Source: Candidatus Poseidoniaceae archaeon (GTDB taxonomy: Archaea; Thermoplasmatota; Poseidoniia; Poseidoniales; Poseidoniaceae). From it: a stretch of 10,730 nt of DNA. The translations under genes and the position numbers were made by a program. This document shows, piece after piece, positions 1 through 6,714 of this stretch. The stretch spans positions 1-10,730 of the forward strand of contig JAQXFM010000312.1 in assembly GCA_029250305.1 (NCBI GenBank). Direction: 5' to 3'. The notes beneath the pieces were generated by a model. That model was not told where the DNA came from. It searched no databases and worked only from the letters and a program-made list of their open reading frames with translations. Each line of letters starts with the position of its first letter. The stretch's first letter is position 1.

Positions 1-2709
1 GGCTTCTTCTGTTGCAAACCCAGTGACCTGTCCAGAACCTTGGCGGCGGGAAAGCAAGACGATGATGGCCACGGCAAGCAGAAGTATTGTGCCAATGACA
101 CCGATTGTGACGAGCGGGAGAGCGCCTGATGAATCGTCAATCTGAACGACTGGAGCGGAATTGTCTGTACCCCCTGAGAGATTGACAGTGAGATAGGCTA
201 CAGATTCCATGCCAAGGTCTGCATCACTCACAGCAACTCGCAACTCCACCGTACCGTTCGCATTCGCTGGGTATTCGATGAATGTCAGGCACCGATTGGT
301 TGCTGTGGATTGATCAAGGCTGCAGGAATGGCTCAGGTTTTCGAGCATGGTGCCAGCAACTGAGACATTTGCTTCTGATGGTATTGCGCCATCAGGATCG
401 TAGACCCACCACATCAATCCGCCGGAACGCTCATCGACAGCATTGAGCTCTTTGATGGTCACAGCAGGGGCATCTGGCACGGCCATCACCGTGATATTGA
501 GCCTGGCCACATGCGTGTTTTCACCATCGCTGACGTTGAGATAGATTGCATCTTCGAAACCATAGTAATCCATGGTGCCACTGATGATGATTTGTGAGGC
601 TGCACGAACCACATCGACATTCGCTGATGCGTCGCCAATGGTCCAAAACAGCACATCACCATCGAGATCCCAAGCCATTTCACTGAGATTGAGGGCTTTA
701 GAATCATCTTCATTGAGTTCGATTTCCCAAAAAGAAGCGTTGATTGTCAAAGCGTCATTCACCGGCTCGACATACACAGGCACGTCGAGTTCAACAGGCA
801 GGTTGACGCCATCCCCAACCAACAAGTGAAGCACTGAGGCCCCGTTCATGTTGAGGCGTGGCGTAATGGTCAACACCCCTTCACTGATGACAAAGTCGAC
901 AGGACCGTAGGGCCCTTGGGTTGCACCGGAGATGCTTGCCATCAAGACTTCACCTTCGGGATCGTTTGCGTAATCCGAAAGAATCACGGAAGTTGAACCG
1001 CCATCCTCAACCAAATTTTGCATAGGTACTGTCTGGGTAACGACCACTGGGTCATCGACAGGTACAATTCGAATCATTGCTTCAACTTCAGCTTCGTCGA
1101 CAACACCGTCGCCATCAGCACGGATTAGGAGCCTGATATCTGCACCATCGACATACTCCCCCGGCGCTGTGTGGAAGACAATCATCGTGGATCCATCTGA
1201 ACTAATTGACGTACTGAAGTTTCCAGTTGCGCCACCGGTGAGTTCTGCCTCCACAAACAACACATCTTGTCCATCAGGGTCGAAAGCAAAGAGCGAGGCA
1301 TCGATTTCGATGCTCCCCCGTTGTTCAACATCAATGAAAGGCACGGGAGCAGTGAGTGAAAGGGGAGCGTCAGTTCTGTTGAAGGCATGATGGAGGGTTG
1401 TTGGCGCGCCCTCAACGCGGAGTTCCAAATGGAATTGGTGAGGCCCTGGCGCCACATCTGCCATCGGGAACAAACACTCCGCCTCACCGTTGCTGTGCAA
1501 GCTTCCTGAGAATGGCATCATACCAACAATCGCACAGACAATCTCCACAGACCAATCCGAGGGCACTTCGTCGTGAGTGGTCCCATCTCGAAGGGTCCAA
1601 GGAACACGCCAATTCACAGTCTCGGAGGTATTGAAGGAAGTCCGATTTGCTGGAGCAAATGTATTGTTCCCAGTCAAAATAAGGTCACTGCCTGCAAGGT
1701 TTTCCTCAATGTAAGCATTCGGATCGCTCAACGTATTTGCATCAGTTGGTCTGTTCATTGCCGTTCTAAAGGAGGCATGATCGCCTCTCAAGGTGAGGTC
1801 GAGGTACGGCACGAGGTGATCGGCCGTACGCTCAATCTGCTGTTCCTGAGTAATAGAGGCATCTTCGTCATCAAGGGATTCAAAGAATGAAGTCGATGCT
1901 TGGAATTGGTAATGGTTGGCTCCGAGGAGTTGCATTGCGTGCCACCCGAGGTCATCGGTTTCGTTCAAGACCACCGTTACATCGTTGAATTCAGCAACAG
2001 CATCAAGTGTTCCTGTGATGAAGAGTCCTGTTGATGGTTGTGCGACATCGACCGTCCAACCCTCGGGGGCGAGGTCCATCCAATGGTCGCCTTCATCCCA
2101 TGAGGAAAAATCTGCACCCAATCCAAACACTGCGCGAGGCGGTTGGGCATTTGGGGTGGCATCCCGTTCGTTCCAAAATGGCATGACTGCATAAGCAGCA
2201 GCAGCACCATGCCCGTGCCCACCAAGGCCCCAGTGGTTCAAATCAATCTGTCCAAAAGATCCTGAAAGACCTTCAGTGGATTCGTTGAGGGCGACCATTA
2301 ATTCGTACCCGATTTGGATGGATGTCAGGATGGCATCAAAATCTGTTGCCTCGGAGACGCCTTCGTGGACAACGACAATGTGACCGCGCTTTGCAAGGGA
2401 AGACGCCAGGAGCATGTATTGCTCTATGTCTTCACCATCATCACCGATGAATTGGATCCATGTGAATGGCCCATTTCCGGCCATGTTTTCACCCTCGCCA
2501 TCTGCCATTGCCGGATAAATCACTTGCAGGTAGGTGTCAGCGTCACCTTCCCCTAGATACGCAGTAACCCATCCAACTGGGAAATCGACACCATCGTGCT
2601 TTGAAATGAATGGCAATGCCTCGTCGGGATGGTCGGCTGCAACGCCATGAAGAGGTACAACCAACAGGAGGGTTACCACGAGAAGACAGCGGAAACCTGA
2701 TGCGTTCAT
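1..2709 (-). CDS. Exported membrane-anchored protein: inactive-looking alpha/beta hydrolase plus cadherin-like repeats (partial, runs off left edge)
   Basis: The frame is open without a stop for 903 codons from ATG at 2709 to base 1, so the C-terminus is missing. The start has a strong Shine-Dalgarno, GGAGGT, 5 nt upstream. Residues 1-25 look like a signal peptide (hydrophobic core, then GVAAD). Residues about 35-320 resemble the PAF-acetylhydrolase/chlorophyllase/dienelactone-hydrolase fold: WIQFIGDDGED strand, SLAKRGHIVVVHEG, the elbow GGHGHGAAAAY, an acid-like GTLD (D236) and GANHYQF with H266. The nucleophile position of G-x-S-x-G is Gly166, so catalysis is doubtful. Residues about 450-845 form three or four Ig/cadherin-like units with DPDG, EDGG, PVDD and PVND motifs. 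A transmembrane helix at about 864-886 is followed by SRRQ and a cytoplasmic tail. I infer a surface-displayed binding protein. aroE lies 51 nt upstream on the same strand. The hydrolase assignment is moderate; the export and repeat architecture is strong. Confidence 0.9.
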   Translation of the reverse strand, partial: MNASGFRCLLVVTLLLVVPLHGVAADHPDEALPFISKHDGVDFPVGWVTAYLGEGDADTYLQVIYPAMADGEGENMAGNGPFTWIQFIGDDGEDIEQYMLLASSLAKRGHIVVVHEGVSEATDFDAILTSIQIGYELMVALNESTEGLSGSFGQIDLNHWGLGGHGHGAAAAYAVMPFWNERDATPNAQPPRAVFGLGADFSSWDEGDHWMDLAPEGWTVDVAQPSTGLFITGTLDAVAEFNDVTVVLNETDDLGWHAMQLLGANHYQFQASTSFFESLDDEDASITQEQQIERTADHLVPYLDLTLRGDHASFRTAMNRPTDANTLSDPNAYIEENLAGSDLILTGNNTFAPANRTSFNTSETVNWRVPWTLRDGTTHDEVPSDWSVEIVCAIVGMMPFSGSLHSNGEAECLFPMADVAPGPHQFHLELRVEGAPTTLHHAFNRTDAPLSLTAPVPFIDVEQRGSIEIDASLFAFDPDGQDVLFVEAELTGGATGNFSTSISSDGSTMIVFHTAPGEYVDGADIRLLIRADGDGVVDEAEVEAMIRIVPVDDPVVVTQTVPMQNLVEDGGSTSVILSDYANDPEGEVLMASISGATQGPYGPVDFVISEGVLTITPRLNMNGASVLHLLVGDGVNLPVELDVPVYVEPVNDALTINASFWEIELNEDDSKALNLSEMAWDLDGDVLFWTIGDASANVDVVRAASQIIISGTMDYYGFEDAIYLNVSDGENTHVARLNITVMAVPDAPAVTIKELNAVDERSGGLMWWVYDPDGAIPSEANVSVAGTMLENLSHSCSLDQSTATNRCLTFIEYPANANGTVELRVAVSDADLGMESVAYLTVNLSGGTDNSAPVVQIDDSSGALPLVTIGVIGTILLLAVAIIVLLSRRQGSGQVTGFATEEA

Positions 2710-2714
2710 GTGCT

Positions 2715-2720
2715 ACCTCC
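2715..2720 (-). promoter_or_regulatory. Shine-Dalgarno site of the long exported protein
   Basis: On the minus strand GGAGGT sits 5 nt before the ATG at 2709. It fixes the start of the exported protein and is the strongest ribosome binding site in the left half of the window. Confidence 0.7.
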
Positions 2721-2760
2721 GAAAAATTGCTCGCGTCGCCCAAATATGAGTCTTGTTCCG

Positions 2761-3777
2761 TCATGCATACGAATGAAGCAAGGCTTCAGCGTGAACAAGT
2801 TGCGTAAGAAGCAGGTCAATCGAGGGTAAAATGTGTGCGAGATGAGGTGCCCAAAGTGTGGCCCAGCACGACAAATGTTGAGCGACGAGCATCCATCGAC
2901 CGTTCAAGTGAGGCGTTTGCATCGCATCCAGCATGCTCTCAACATCCCCTTCGAACGAAGCATAGGCTGCATTGAGCAGCAGGGGAGCTTGAGCGGCTGC
3001 AATCTCAGAATCAAAATTGACACCGAAGACTGCGTCCTTCGCAGAACCAGTGCACCGTGCAAGCAATTCATCGGGAAGAGCCCTCCGTGATTTAGCAACG
3101 TGGACTTGACCACCTGCATCGAGCCAAGTTGAGGCGACTGAGCGTGCAGCACCTCCGCCGCCACACAACGATAGAACGGGGTGTGAAGTAAAGGAAACAC
3201 CGAAGTGTTGAGCCAATGCAACAACTCCAGCGCCATCTAAACCAGCGCACCACCATCCTTGTCCGTCCCATCGAAGGGCATTCACTGATTGGTAGCCCAT
3301 CGAGTCATCAATCGCTGAAACGGCGGTGCTTGACAGTTGATGTTTGAGGGGCGACGTTAGATTCACCCAGATTTCATTGCTTAGAAAACCTGTGGGCAGA
3401 GGCAGTTTACTGCCTGTAGCCACTGAACGAGCGGCCACTGAAACCGCCACCTCACCCGTTGGTGCAAATCGATCATCTGCGTCTTCAACCGCCATGCCTG
3501 CTTCAACGGCTTTAGCGAGAAGACCGGTTGTGCGGAATTTACCAAATGGTGCGTTTGTATAGGCCCAATCCGGAGCAGAAGGCACAGAGCCAGCGTACCC
3601 CCAAGCCAGTGCGTCTTCGATTGTTGAGGTTGGAACAAGATCGGTATTTTTTAATTTCAAATTGAATTCTTTTTTGCCGAGTAAATCCAACATTCTGCCA
3701 TGAACTAAGCCTAGCAGGAGGGGTGACAATGAATGAGCAACAGGGTCGCCCGCAATCGCATAACGAACCTCACCCAT
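2761..3777 (-). CDS. aroE: Shikimate dehydrogenase (AroE) family protein with N-terminal insertion
   Basis: Shikimate dehydrogenase reduces 3-dehydroshikimate to shikimate with NADPH in aromatic amino acid synthesis. Family motifs appear in order in this 338-residue protein: GDPVAHSLSP (residues 10-19, the S-x-S shikimate site), NLTSPLK (139-145, with catalytic Lys145), SVNAL (164-168), GLDGAG (179-184, Asp181 at the place of the usual N-T-D aspartate), the glycine-rich nucleotide loop CGGGGAARS (205-213) and MLVAQ (296-300, Gln300). The spacing from the SLSP motif to NLTSPLK is about 120 residues where about 45 is usual, so roughly 75 residues are inserted in the substrate domain. The open frame extends upstream to 4032, but ATG 3777 is chosen because the family starts a few residues before the GDPV motif and the extension would overlap the divergent gene. 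No clear SD precedes it. It could be a shikimate/quinate dehydrogenase paralogue with another substrate. Confidence 0.85.
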   Translation of the reverse strand: MGEVRYAIAGDPVAHSLSPLLLGLVHGRMLDLLGKKEFNLKLKNTDLVPTSTIEDALAWGYAGSVPSAPDWAYTNAPFGKFRTTGLLAKAVEAGMAVEDADDRFAPTGEVAVSVAARSVATGSKLPLPTGFLSNEIWVNLTSPLKHQLSSTAVSAIDDSMGYQSVNALRWDGQGWWCAGLDGAGVVALAQHFGVSFTSHPVLSLCGGGGAARSVASTWLDAGGQVHVAKSRRALPDELLARCTGSAKDAVFGVNFDSEIAAAQAPLLLNAAYASFEGDVESMLDAMQTPHLNGRWMLVAQHLSCWATLWAPHLAHILPSIDLLLTQLVHAEALLHSYA

Positions 3778-3835
3778 GCCCCGAACAGAGGCTTCAACCC
3801 CTTCAACCTCTCCCTCAGAAAACAAACCAGTCGGG

Positions 3836-3848
3836 ATAGAATTCAAAA
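3836..3848. promoter_or_regulatory. Possible TATA-like element between divergent genes
   Basis: The 94-bp gap between the aroE start (3777) and the ATG at 3872 holds one AT-rich patch, ATAGAATTCAAAA, about 24-36 bp before the plus-strand ATG. That is the usual distance of an archaeal TATA box from a start site, and it would give a very short or absent leader. It is not a strong TATA consensus. Confidence 0.25.
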
Positions 3849-3871
3849 GGGAGGCATCCTTAGGTAAATAC

Positions 3872-4228
3872 ATGCAAGCAAATGTCGAAGAAGCGAAGTC
3901 TGGCTTAATTTCGTTGTTGACAGGGCTTCTCGGCCTGTACTTCACCGCCGCGATGTGGATGGAACTGCAAGATTCCCTCGGAATCTTGATCGGGGCGCCC
4001 TTGGCTGTTGTTGTGACCACGACCATGCTCATAATTTTTCAATCCAAAAAGCAAGAGCGAGAAATTGGATTGAATGGTGATTACAATCTCCACGAGTCAT
4101 TTCTCGACAACAACACCGACCCTCTTGGTGCCCAAAAAGGACGCAATCCGGTCACCCCGATCGTTCTTCTTTACGCACTGATTGTGCTCATCAATGAAAC
4201 CGCCGGCGCTGGAATCATTTTCAACTGA
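3872..4228 (+). CDS. Small three-helix membrane protein of unknown family
   Basis: A protein of 118 residues that I do not recognise. Hydropathy by eye suggests three transmembrane segments: about 11-31 (GLISLLTGLLGLYFTAAMW), 35-56 (the stretch through PLAVVVTTTMLIIF) and 94-116 near the C-terminus. Between helices 2 and 3 lies a polar loop of about 35 residues, starting with SKKQERE and rich in Asn, Asp and Glu. The frame extends upstream to 3776, but that stretch is proline/serine-rich, antisense to aroE and not membrane-like, so the internal ATG at 3872 is preferred. The SD is weak (AGGT six bases before the ATG). It is the first gene of a same-strand run with a second small membrane protein, an NfeD-like protein and a flotillin, which suggests a membrane-microdomain accessory role. 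That role is inferred from context only. Confidence 0.75.
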   Translation: MQANVEEAKSGLISLLTGLLGLYFTAAMWMELQDSLGILIGAPLAVVVTTTMLIIFQSKKQEREIGLNGDYNLHESFLDNNTDPLGAQKGRNPVTPIVLLYALIVLINETAGAGIIFN

Positions 4229-4238
4229 GGCGCGTTCC

Positions 4239-4490
4239 ATGTCCGGCTTAATGGACGTATTCATGATGAAAGAACGTGTGAATGAAGGAACGAACCCAAT
4301 CTTCATCATACTGGAAAAGGCATCAATTTTGATAGCCTTACTGATCGTTTTCGCTATTGGCCTTGCACTGGACTTACCCGAGTGGGGCGTTGGCACCCTT
4401 GTTGGACTTTCTTTGGGACCGATTGTCTATGGACACTATTACTTTCTCTACATTCGACCATTAATGGCAAAGAAATCAGGCGAAGATTGA
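4239..4490 (+). CDS. Small two-helix membrane protein of unknown family
   Basis: A protein of 83 residues with no family I recognise. It has a short polar N-terminus (KERVNEGTNP), then two likely transmembrane helices, about 24-46 (ILIALLIVFAIGLAL core) and 50-72 (VGTLVGLSLGPIVYGHYYF), and a short basic/acidic end (AKKSGED). The ATG at 4239 is favoured over an in-frame ATG at 4182 because GAGG lies 8 nt before it and overlaps the stop of the preceding gene, a layout typical of translational coupling. The gap to the previous stop is only 10 nt. Its own TGA lies inside a perfect inverted repeat. Position just before the NfeD-like and flotillin genes suggests a shared membrane function, not proven by sequence. 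Confidence 0.75.
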   Translation: MSGLMDVFMMKERVNEGTNPIFIILEKASILIALLIVFAIGLALDLPEWGVGTLVGLSLGPIVYGHYYFLYIRPLMAKKSGED

Positions 4491-4512
4491 AGACACCACC
4501 CTCTGTCTTCAG
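4487..4512. repeat. Inverted repeat able to form a stem-loop across a stop codon
   Basis: TGAAGACA at 4488-4495 and TGTCTTCA at 4504-4511 are perfect 8-bp arms around the 8-nt loop CCACCCTC. A U-G pair (4487/4512) could extend the stem in RNA. The first arm begins with the TGA of the 83-residue membrane protein gene and the hairpin ends 13 nt before the next ATG. No T-run follows, so it is not an obvious terminator. It could be a processing or stability element, or an operator. Confidence 0.55.
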
Positions 4513-4524
4513 CACGGTGGCACC

Positions 4525-5145
4525 ATGGGCTTAATCGGCGACTTTCTAGAACTCTTAGGACTTGGCGGCATTTCAGGCGTCGATTATTTATTCGCAGCAA
4601 TGGCCATCATTGGCACATTTTTATTCCTGGTTTACTTTGCGCTCATCTTGATTGGTGGGGCCGCAGATGGAGCGCTTGGTGCAGTCGGTTTTGATGTTGA
4701 CTTCGACATGGGTGCCGAGGGCGTGTTTCACATGCTCACCCTCCAAGGTCTTCTGAGTTTCATGATGATGTTTGGAATCTTCGGCTTGGCGGTGACACAA
4801 TCAGGTGGCCCCCCAACCATGGCAATTCTTTCTGGAACAATTGCTGGAACGTTGTCCATGTGGTTAATTGGAAAGGTGTTCCAACTCATGAAGGGGCTTG
4901 AATCGGATGCCACTGTCAAACATACACAAGCCGTTGGAGCCCAAGGCAGGGTTTACATGACAATCCACCCCGGTCAATCTGGCCAGGTGCAAGTCGAGTT
5001 CCAAAGCGCACTGCGAACCTGCACTGCGGTTTTGGAGGATGAAAGTGCAACTCTTGCAACTGGAAAATTTGTCGAGGTCGTTCGCACCATCGGGGAAACC
5101 TTGATTGTAAGAGAACTCCATTTGTCCGACCAAGCGTCGGAATGA
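4525..5145 (+). CDS. NfeD/YuaF-like membrane protein with C-terminal OB-fold
   Basis: The protein has 206 residues. Likely transmembrane helices lie at about 22-45, 72-91 and 97-118. A soluble C-terminal region follows at about 137-198 with the pattern of the NfeD OB-fold: GAQGRVYMTIHPGQSGQV, then alternating beta strands, a KFVEVVRT strand and ETLIVREL at the end. NfeD-type proteins without a protease domain, such as Bacillus YuaF, are encoded beside SPFH proteins and help form membrane microdomains. The flotillin gene begins 85 nt downstream, which supports this call strongly. An acidic, aromatic-poor loop (FDVDFDMGAEG) joins helices 1 and 2. ATG 4525 has GGTGG a few bases upstream. It is probably co-transcribed with the two small membrane protein genes before it. 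Confidence 0.87.
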   Translation: MGLIGDFLELLGLGGISGVDYLFAAMAIIGTFLFLVYFALILIGGAADGALGAVGFDVDFDMGAEGVFHMLTLQGLLSFMMMFGIFGLAVTQSGGPPTMAILSGTIAGTLSMWLIGKVFQLMKGLESDATVKHTQAVGAQGRVYMTIHPGQSGQVQVEFQSALRTCTAVLEDESATLATGKFVEVVRTIGETLIVRELHLSDQASE

Positions 5146-5158
5146 TCAGCACGATGGC

Positions 5159-5177
5159 CACTTGAATCGGCCAAGTG
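5159..5177. repeat. Short inverted repeat upstream of flotillin
   Basis: CACTTG (5159-5164) and CAAGTG (5172-5177) are perfect 6-bp arms separated by 7 nt, in the 85-nt gap between the NfeD-like gene and flotillin. It could be a weak hairpin or a dimer-binding operator. Arms this short can arise by chance. Confidence 0.3.
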
Positions 5178-5196
5178 AAGGCTATGTCATTCGGGT

Positions 5197-5209
5197 CAAA
5201 ACTGATAAA
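5197..5209 (+). promoter_or_regulatory. Possible TATA-like element for flotillin
   Basis: CAAAACTGATAAA lies 22-34 bp before the flotillin ATG at 5231, and no SD precedes that ATG. This placement would fit an internal promoter giving a leaderless or near-leaderless transcript. The match to a TATA consensus is loose. Confidence 0.25.
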
Positions 5210-5230
5210 GGGCGCATCTAATGGAATGCC

Positions 5231-6619
5231 ATGGCAGGCGAACTTTTAGTAATCGGAATTGGACTTTTCCTTTTCGTACTCATCGGAACAATCTACGTGG
5301 CAACAAAGCGATACAAGCTAGCACCATCTGACCAAATCCTTGTCGTGTATGGTAACGTAAAAGACAAACAATCAGCAGAATGTATCCACGGTGGTGGAAA
5401 GATTGTCTGGCCTTTGATTCAACACTACGCATACTTGTCGCTGCGCCCTATGACGCTCAACATCCCCCTCAAGCACGCACTTTCAAAGCAAAACATCCGA
5501 ATCAACGTTCCTTCTTCCTTCACAATCGGCATCTCAACTGAGCCGTCGATCATGCAGAACGCAGCAACTCGTTTGCTCGGCCTACCACAAGCCGACATCG
5601 AGAAACTCGCAGAAGACATCATCTTTGGTCAACTTCGATTGACCGTTGCGTCCCTCACCATCGAACAAGTCAACCAAGACCGTGACTCGTTCCTGCGAAT
5701 CGTGTTCACCAACGTTGACACGGAACTGCACAAGCTCGGATTGTACCTCATCAACGTCAACGTTGTGGACATCACTGACGAGCGACAATACATCGAGTCG
5801 ATTGGTACCAAGGCAGCAGAGACCGCTGTCAACGAAGCGCTGGTTGAGACCGCTATCGCTCGGTCCACTGGTGAACTCGGCCGTGCGAAAGCAGACCGAG
5901 AGCGTGAAGTTGGTGTCGCACAAAACTCCGCTGAGTCCGAAAAGGGTCAGAAGGAAGCAGAAGTCAACCGACGTATTTTCGTCATGCAGCAAGAAGCAAT
6001 GGGTAAGCAAGGTGAAAACGTTGCAGCCGCAGAGATTGCCGACTTTGAAGCAGATCTACTCGTCAAGCAAGCAGAAGCACGCAAGCGTGCTGAAGTCGCT
6101 CAACGTATCGCACAGAAGGAAATCGAATCCGCTCAGTACGAACTTGAAGGCGAGCGATTGCGTGCTCTCGAAGTCGTTCGTGAAGAAGTCTCCAAGCAAA
6201 CCGTCGAAATTGCTGCGGAAGCCGAGGCAGAACGCCAACGCCGTATCGCACAAGGTCAAGCCGATGCTACCCTCGCTCGCTATCAAGCAGAAGCGAAGGG
6301 TACCAAGGCCGTCCTCGCAGCAAAGGCTGCTGGTTACTCTCAACTGGTTGCAAGTGCAGGTGGCGACGCCCGTGCTGCTGCTACGCTCCTCATGGTCGAG
6401 AAGATGGAGGAATTGGTTGCACGTCAAACAGAAGCAATCTCCAACCTCAAGATCGACAAGATCACAGTTTGGGATTCTGGAAACGGAGCAAACGGCGAAG
6501 GTGGATCAACCTCCAACTTCATCTCCTCTCTCATGCAAAGCCTACCACCAGTTCACGATGTGGCAAAGATGGCAGGCGTTGAATTGCCAGAGTACCTCGG
6601 TCACATCAAGGACGAGTGA
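5231..6619 (+). CDS. Flotillin-like SPFH membrane scaffold protein
   Basis: Flotillins are inner-face membrane scaffolds that oligomerise through a coiled coil and organise membrane microdomains. This 462-residue protein has a hydrophobic N-terminal anchor (about 5-24), an SPFH/PHB domain (about 27-195, with GGGKIVWPLIQ, LNIPLKHALSKQNIRINV and the LGLYLINVNVVDITD strand), a long Glu/Ala/Arg-rich coiled coil (about 196-400, with the repeated KQAEARKRAEVA style), and the typical flotillin C-terminus: KITVWDSGNG (410-419), a Gly/Ser linker, then LPPVHDVAKMAGVELPEYLG (438-457). Length and order match the FloT/YuaG/YqiK group rather than short slipins. The frame is strongly codon-biased, with long stop-free shadow frames, suggesting high expression. 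No SD is visible at ATG 5231. It follows an NfeD-like gene, its usual partner. The exact subgroup (FloT-like or YqiK-like) is not settled. Confidence 0.94.
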   Translation: MAGELLVIGIGLFLFVLIGTIYVATKRYKLAPSDQILVVYGNVKDKQSAECIHGGGKIVWPLIQHYAYLSLRPMTLNIPLKHALSKQNIRINVPSSFTIGISTEPSIMQNAATRLLGLPQADIEKLAEDIIFGQLRLTVASLTIEQVNQDRDSFLRIVFTNVDTELHKLGLYLINVNVVDITDERQYIESIGTKAAETAVNEALVETAIARSTGELGRAKADREREVGVAQNSAESEKGQKEAEVNRRIFVMQQEAMGKQGENVAAAEIADFEADLLVKQAEARKRAEVAQRIAQKEIESAQYELEGERLRALEVVREEVSKQTVEIAAEAEAERQRRIAQGQADATLARYQAEAKGTKAVLAAKAAGYSQLVASAGGDARAAATLLMVEKMEELVARQTEAISNLKIDKITVWDSGNGANGEGGSTSNFISSLMQSLPPVHDVAKMAGVELPEYLGHIKDE

Positions 6620-6682
6620 AGTCACACGGCGCCCAAATACGGGTCTCCAAACTGCGTTCATAGCGTTGGTTTGAGCCGAGGG

Positions 6683-6697
6683 ATTGAAAGCCAAAAC
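6683..6697 (+). promoter_or_regulatory. Possible TATA-like element for fhs
   Basis: The 95-nt gap before fhs has an A-rich patch (ATTGAAAGCCAAAAC) 18-32 bp before ATG 6715. It is the only AT-rich stretch in the gap. The consensus is poor, so this is a guess based mainly on spacing. Confidence 0.18.
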
Positions 6698-6714
6698 GAC
6701 ACGGACGAAGGTCC

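Noticed and set aside
3776..3871. Upstream extension of the 118-residue membrane protein
   Set aside because: The 32 extra residues are Pro/Ser/Thr-rich, overlap the start of aroE on the other strand and do not fit the membrane protein.
3778..4032. An 85-residue N-terminal extension of the AroE-family protein
   Set aside because: The frame is open, but it would overlap the divergent membrane protein gene, has no AroE-like features, and the family start is a few residues before the GDPVAHS motif.
4487..4512. Rho-independent-type terminator
   Set aside because: The stem-loop is real on paper but lacks a T-run, and genes on both sides are closely spaced on the same strand.
5582..6010. A 142-codon minus-strand frame inside flotillin
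   Set aside because: It is antisense to a well-supported conserved gene, has no upstream signal and shows no family motif.
5646..6674. A 342-codon open frame overlapping flotillin in another plus-strand frame
   Set aside because: Its product is a Ser/Lys/Arg/Pro-rich low-complexity string with no domain, while the flotillin frame carries a full family signature. The stop-free shadow comes from the biased codon use of the coiled-coil region.
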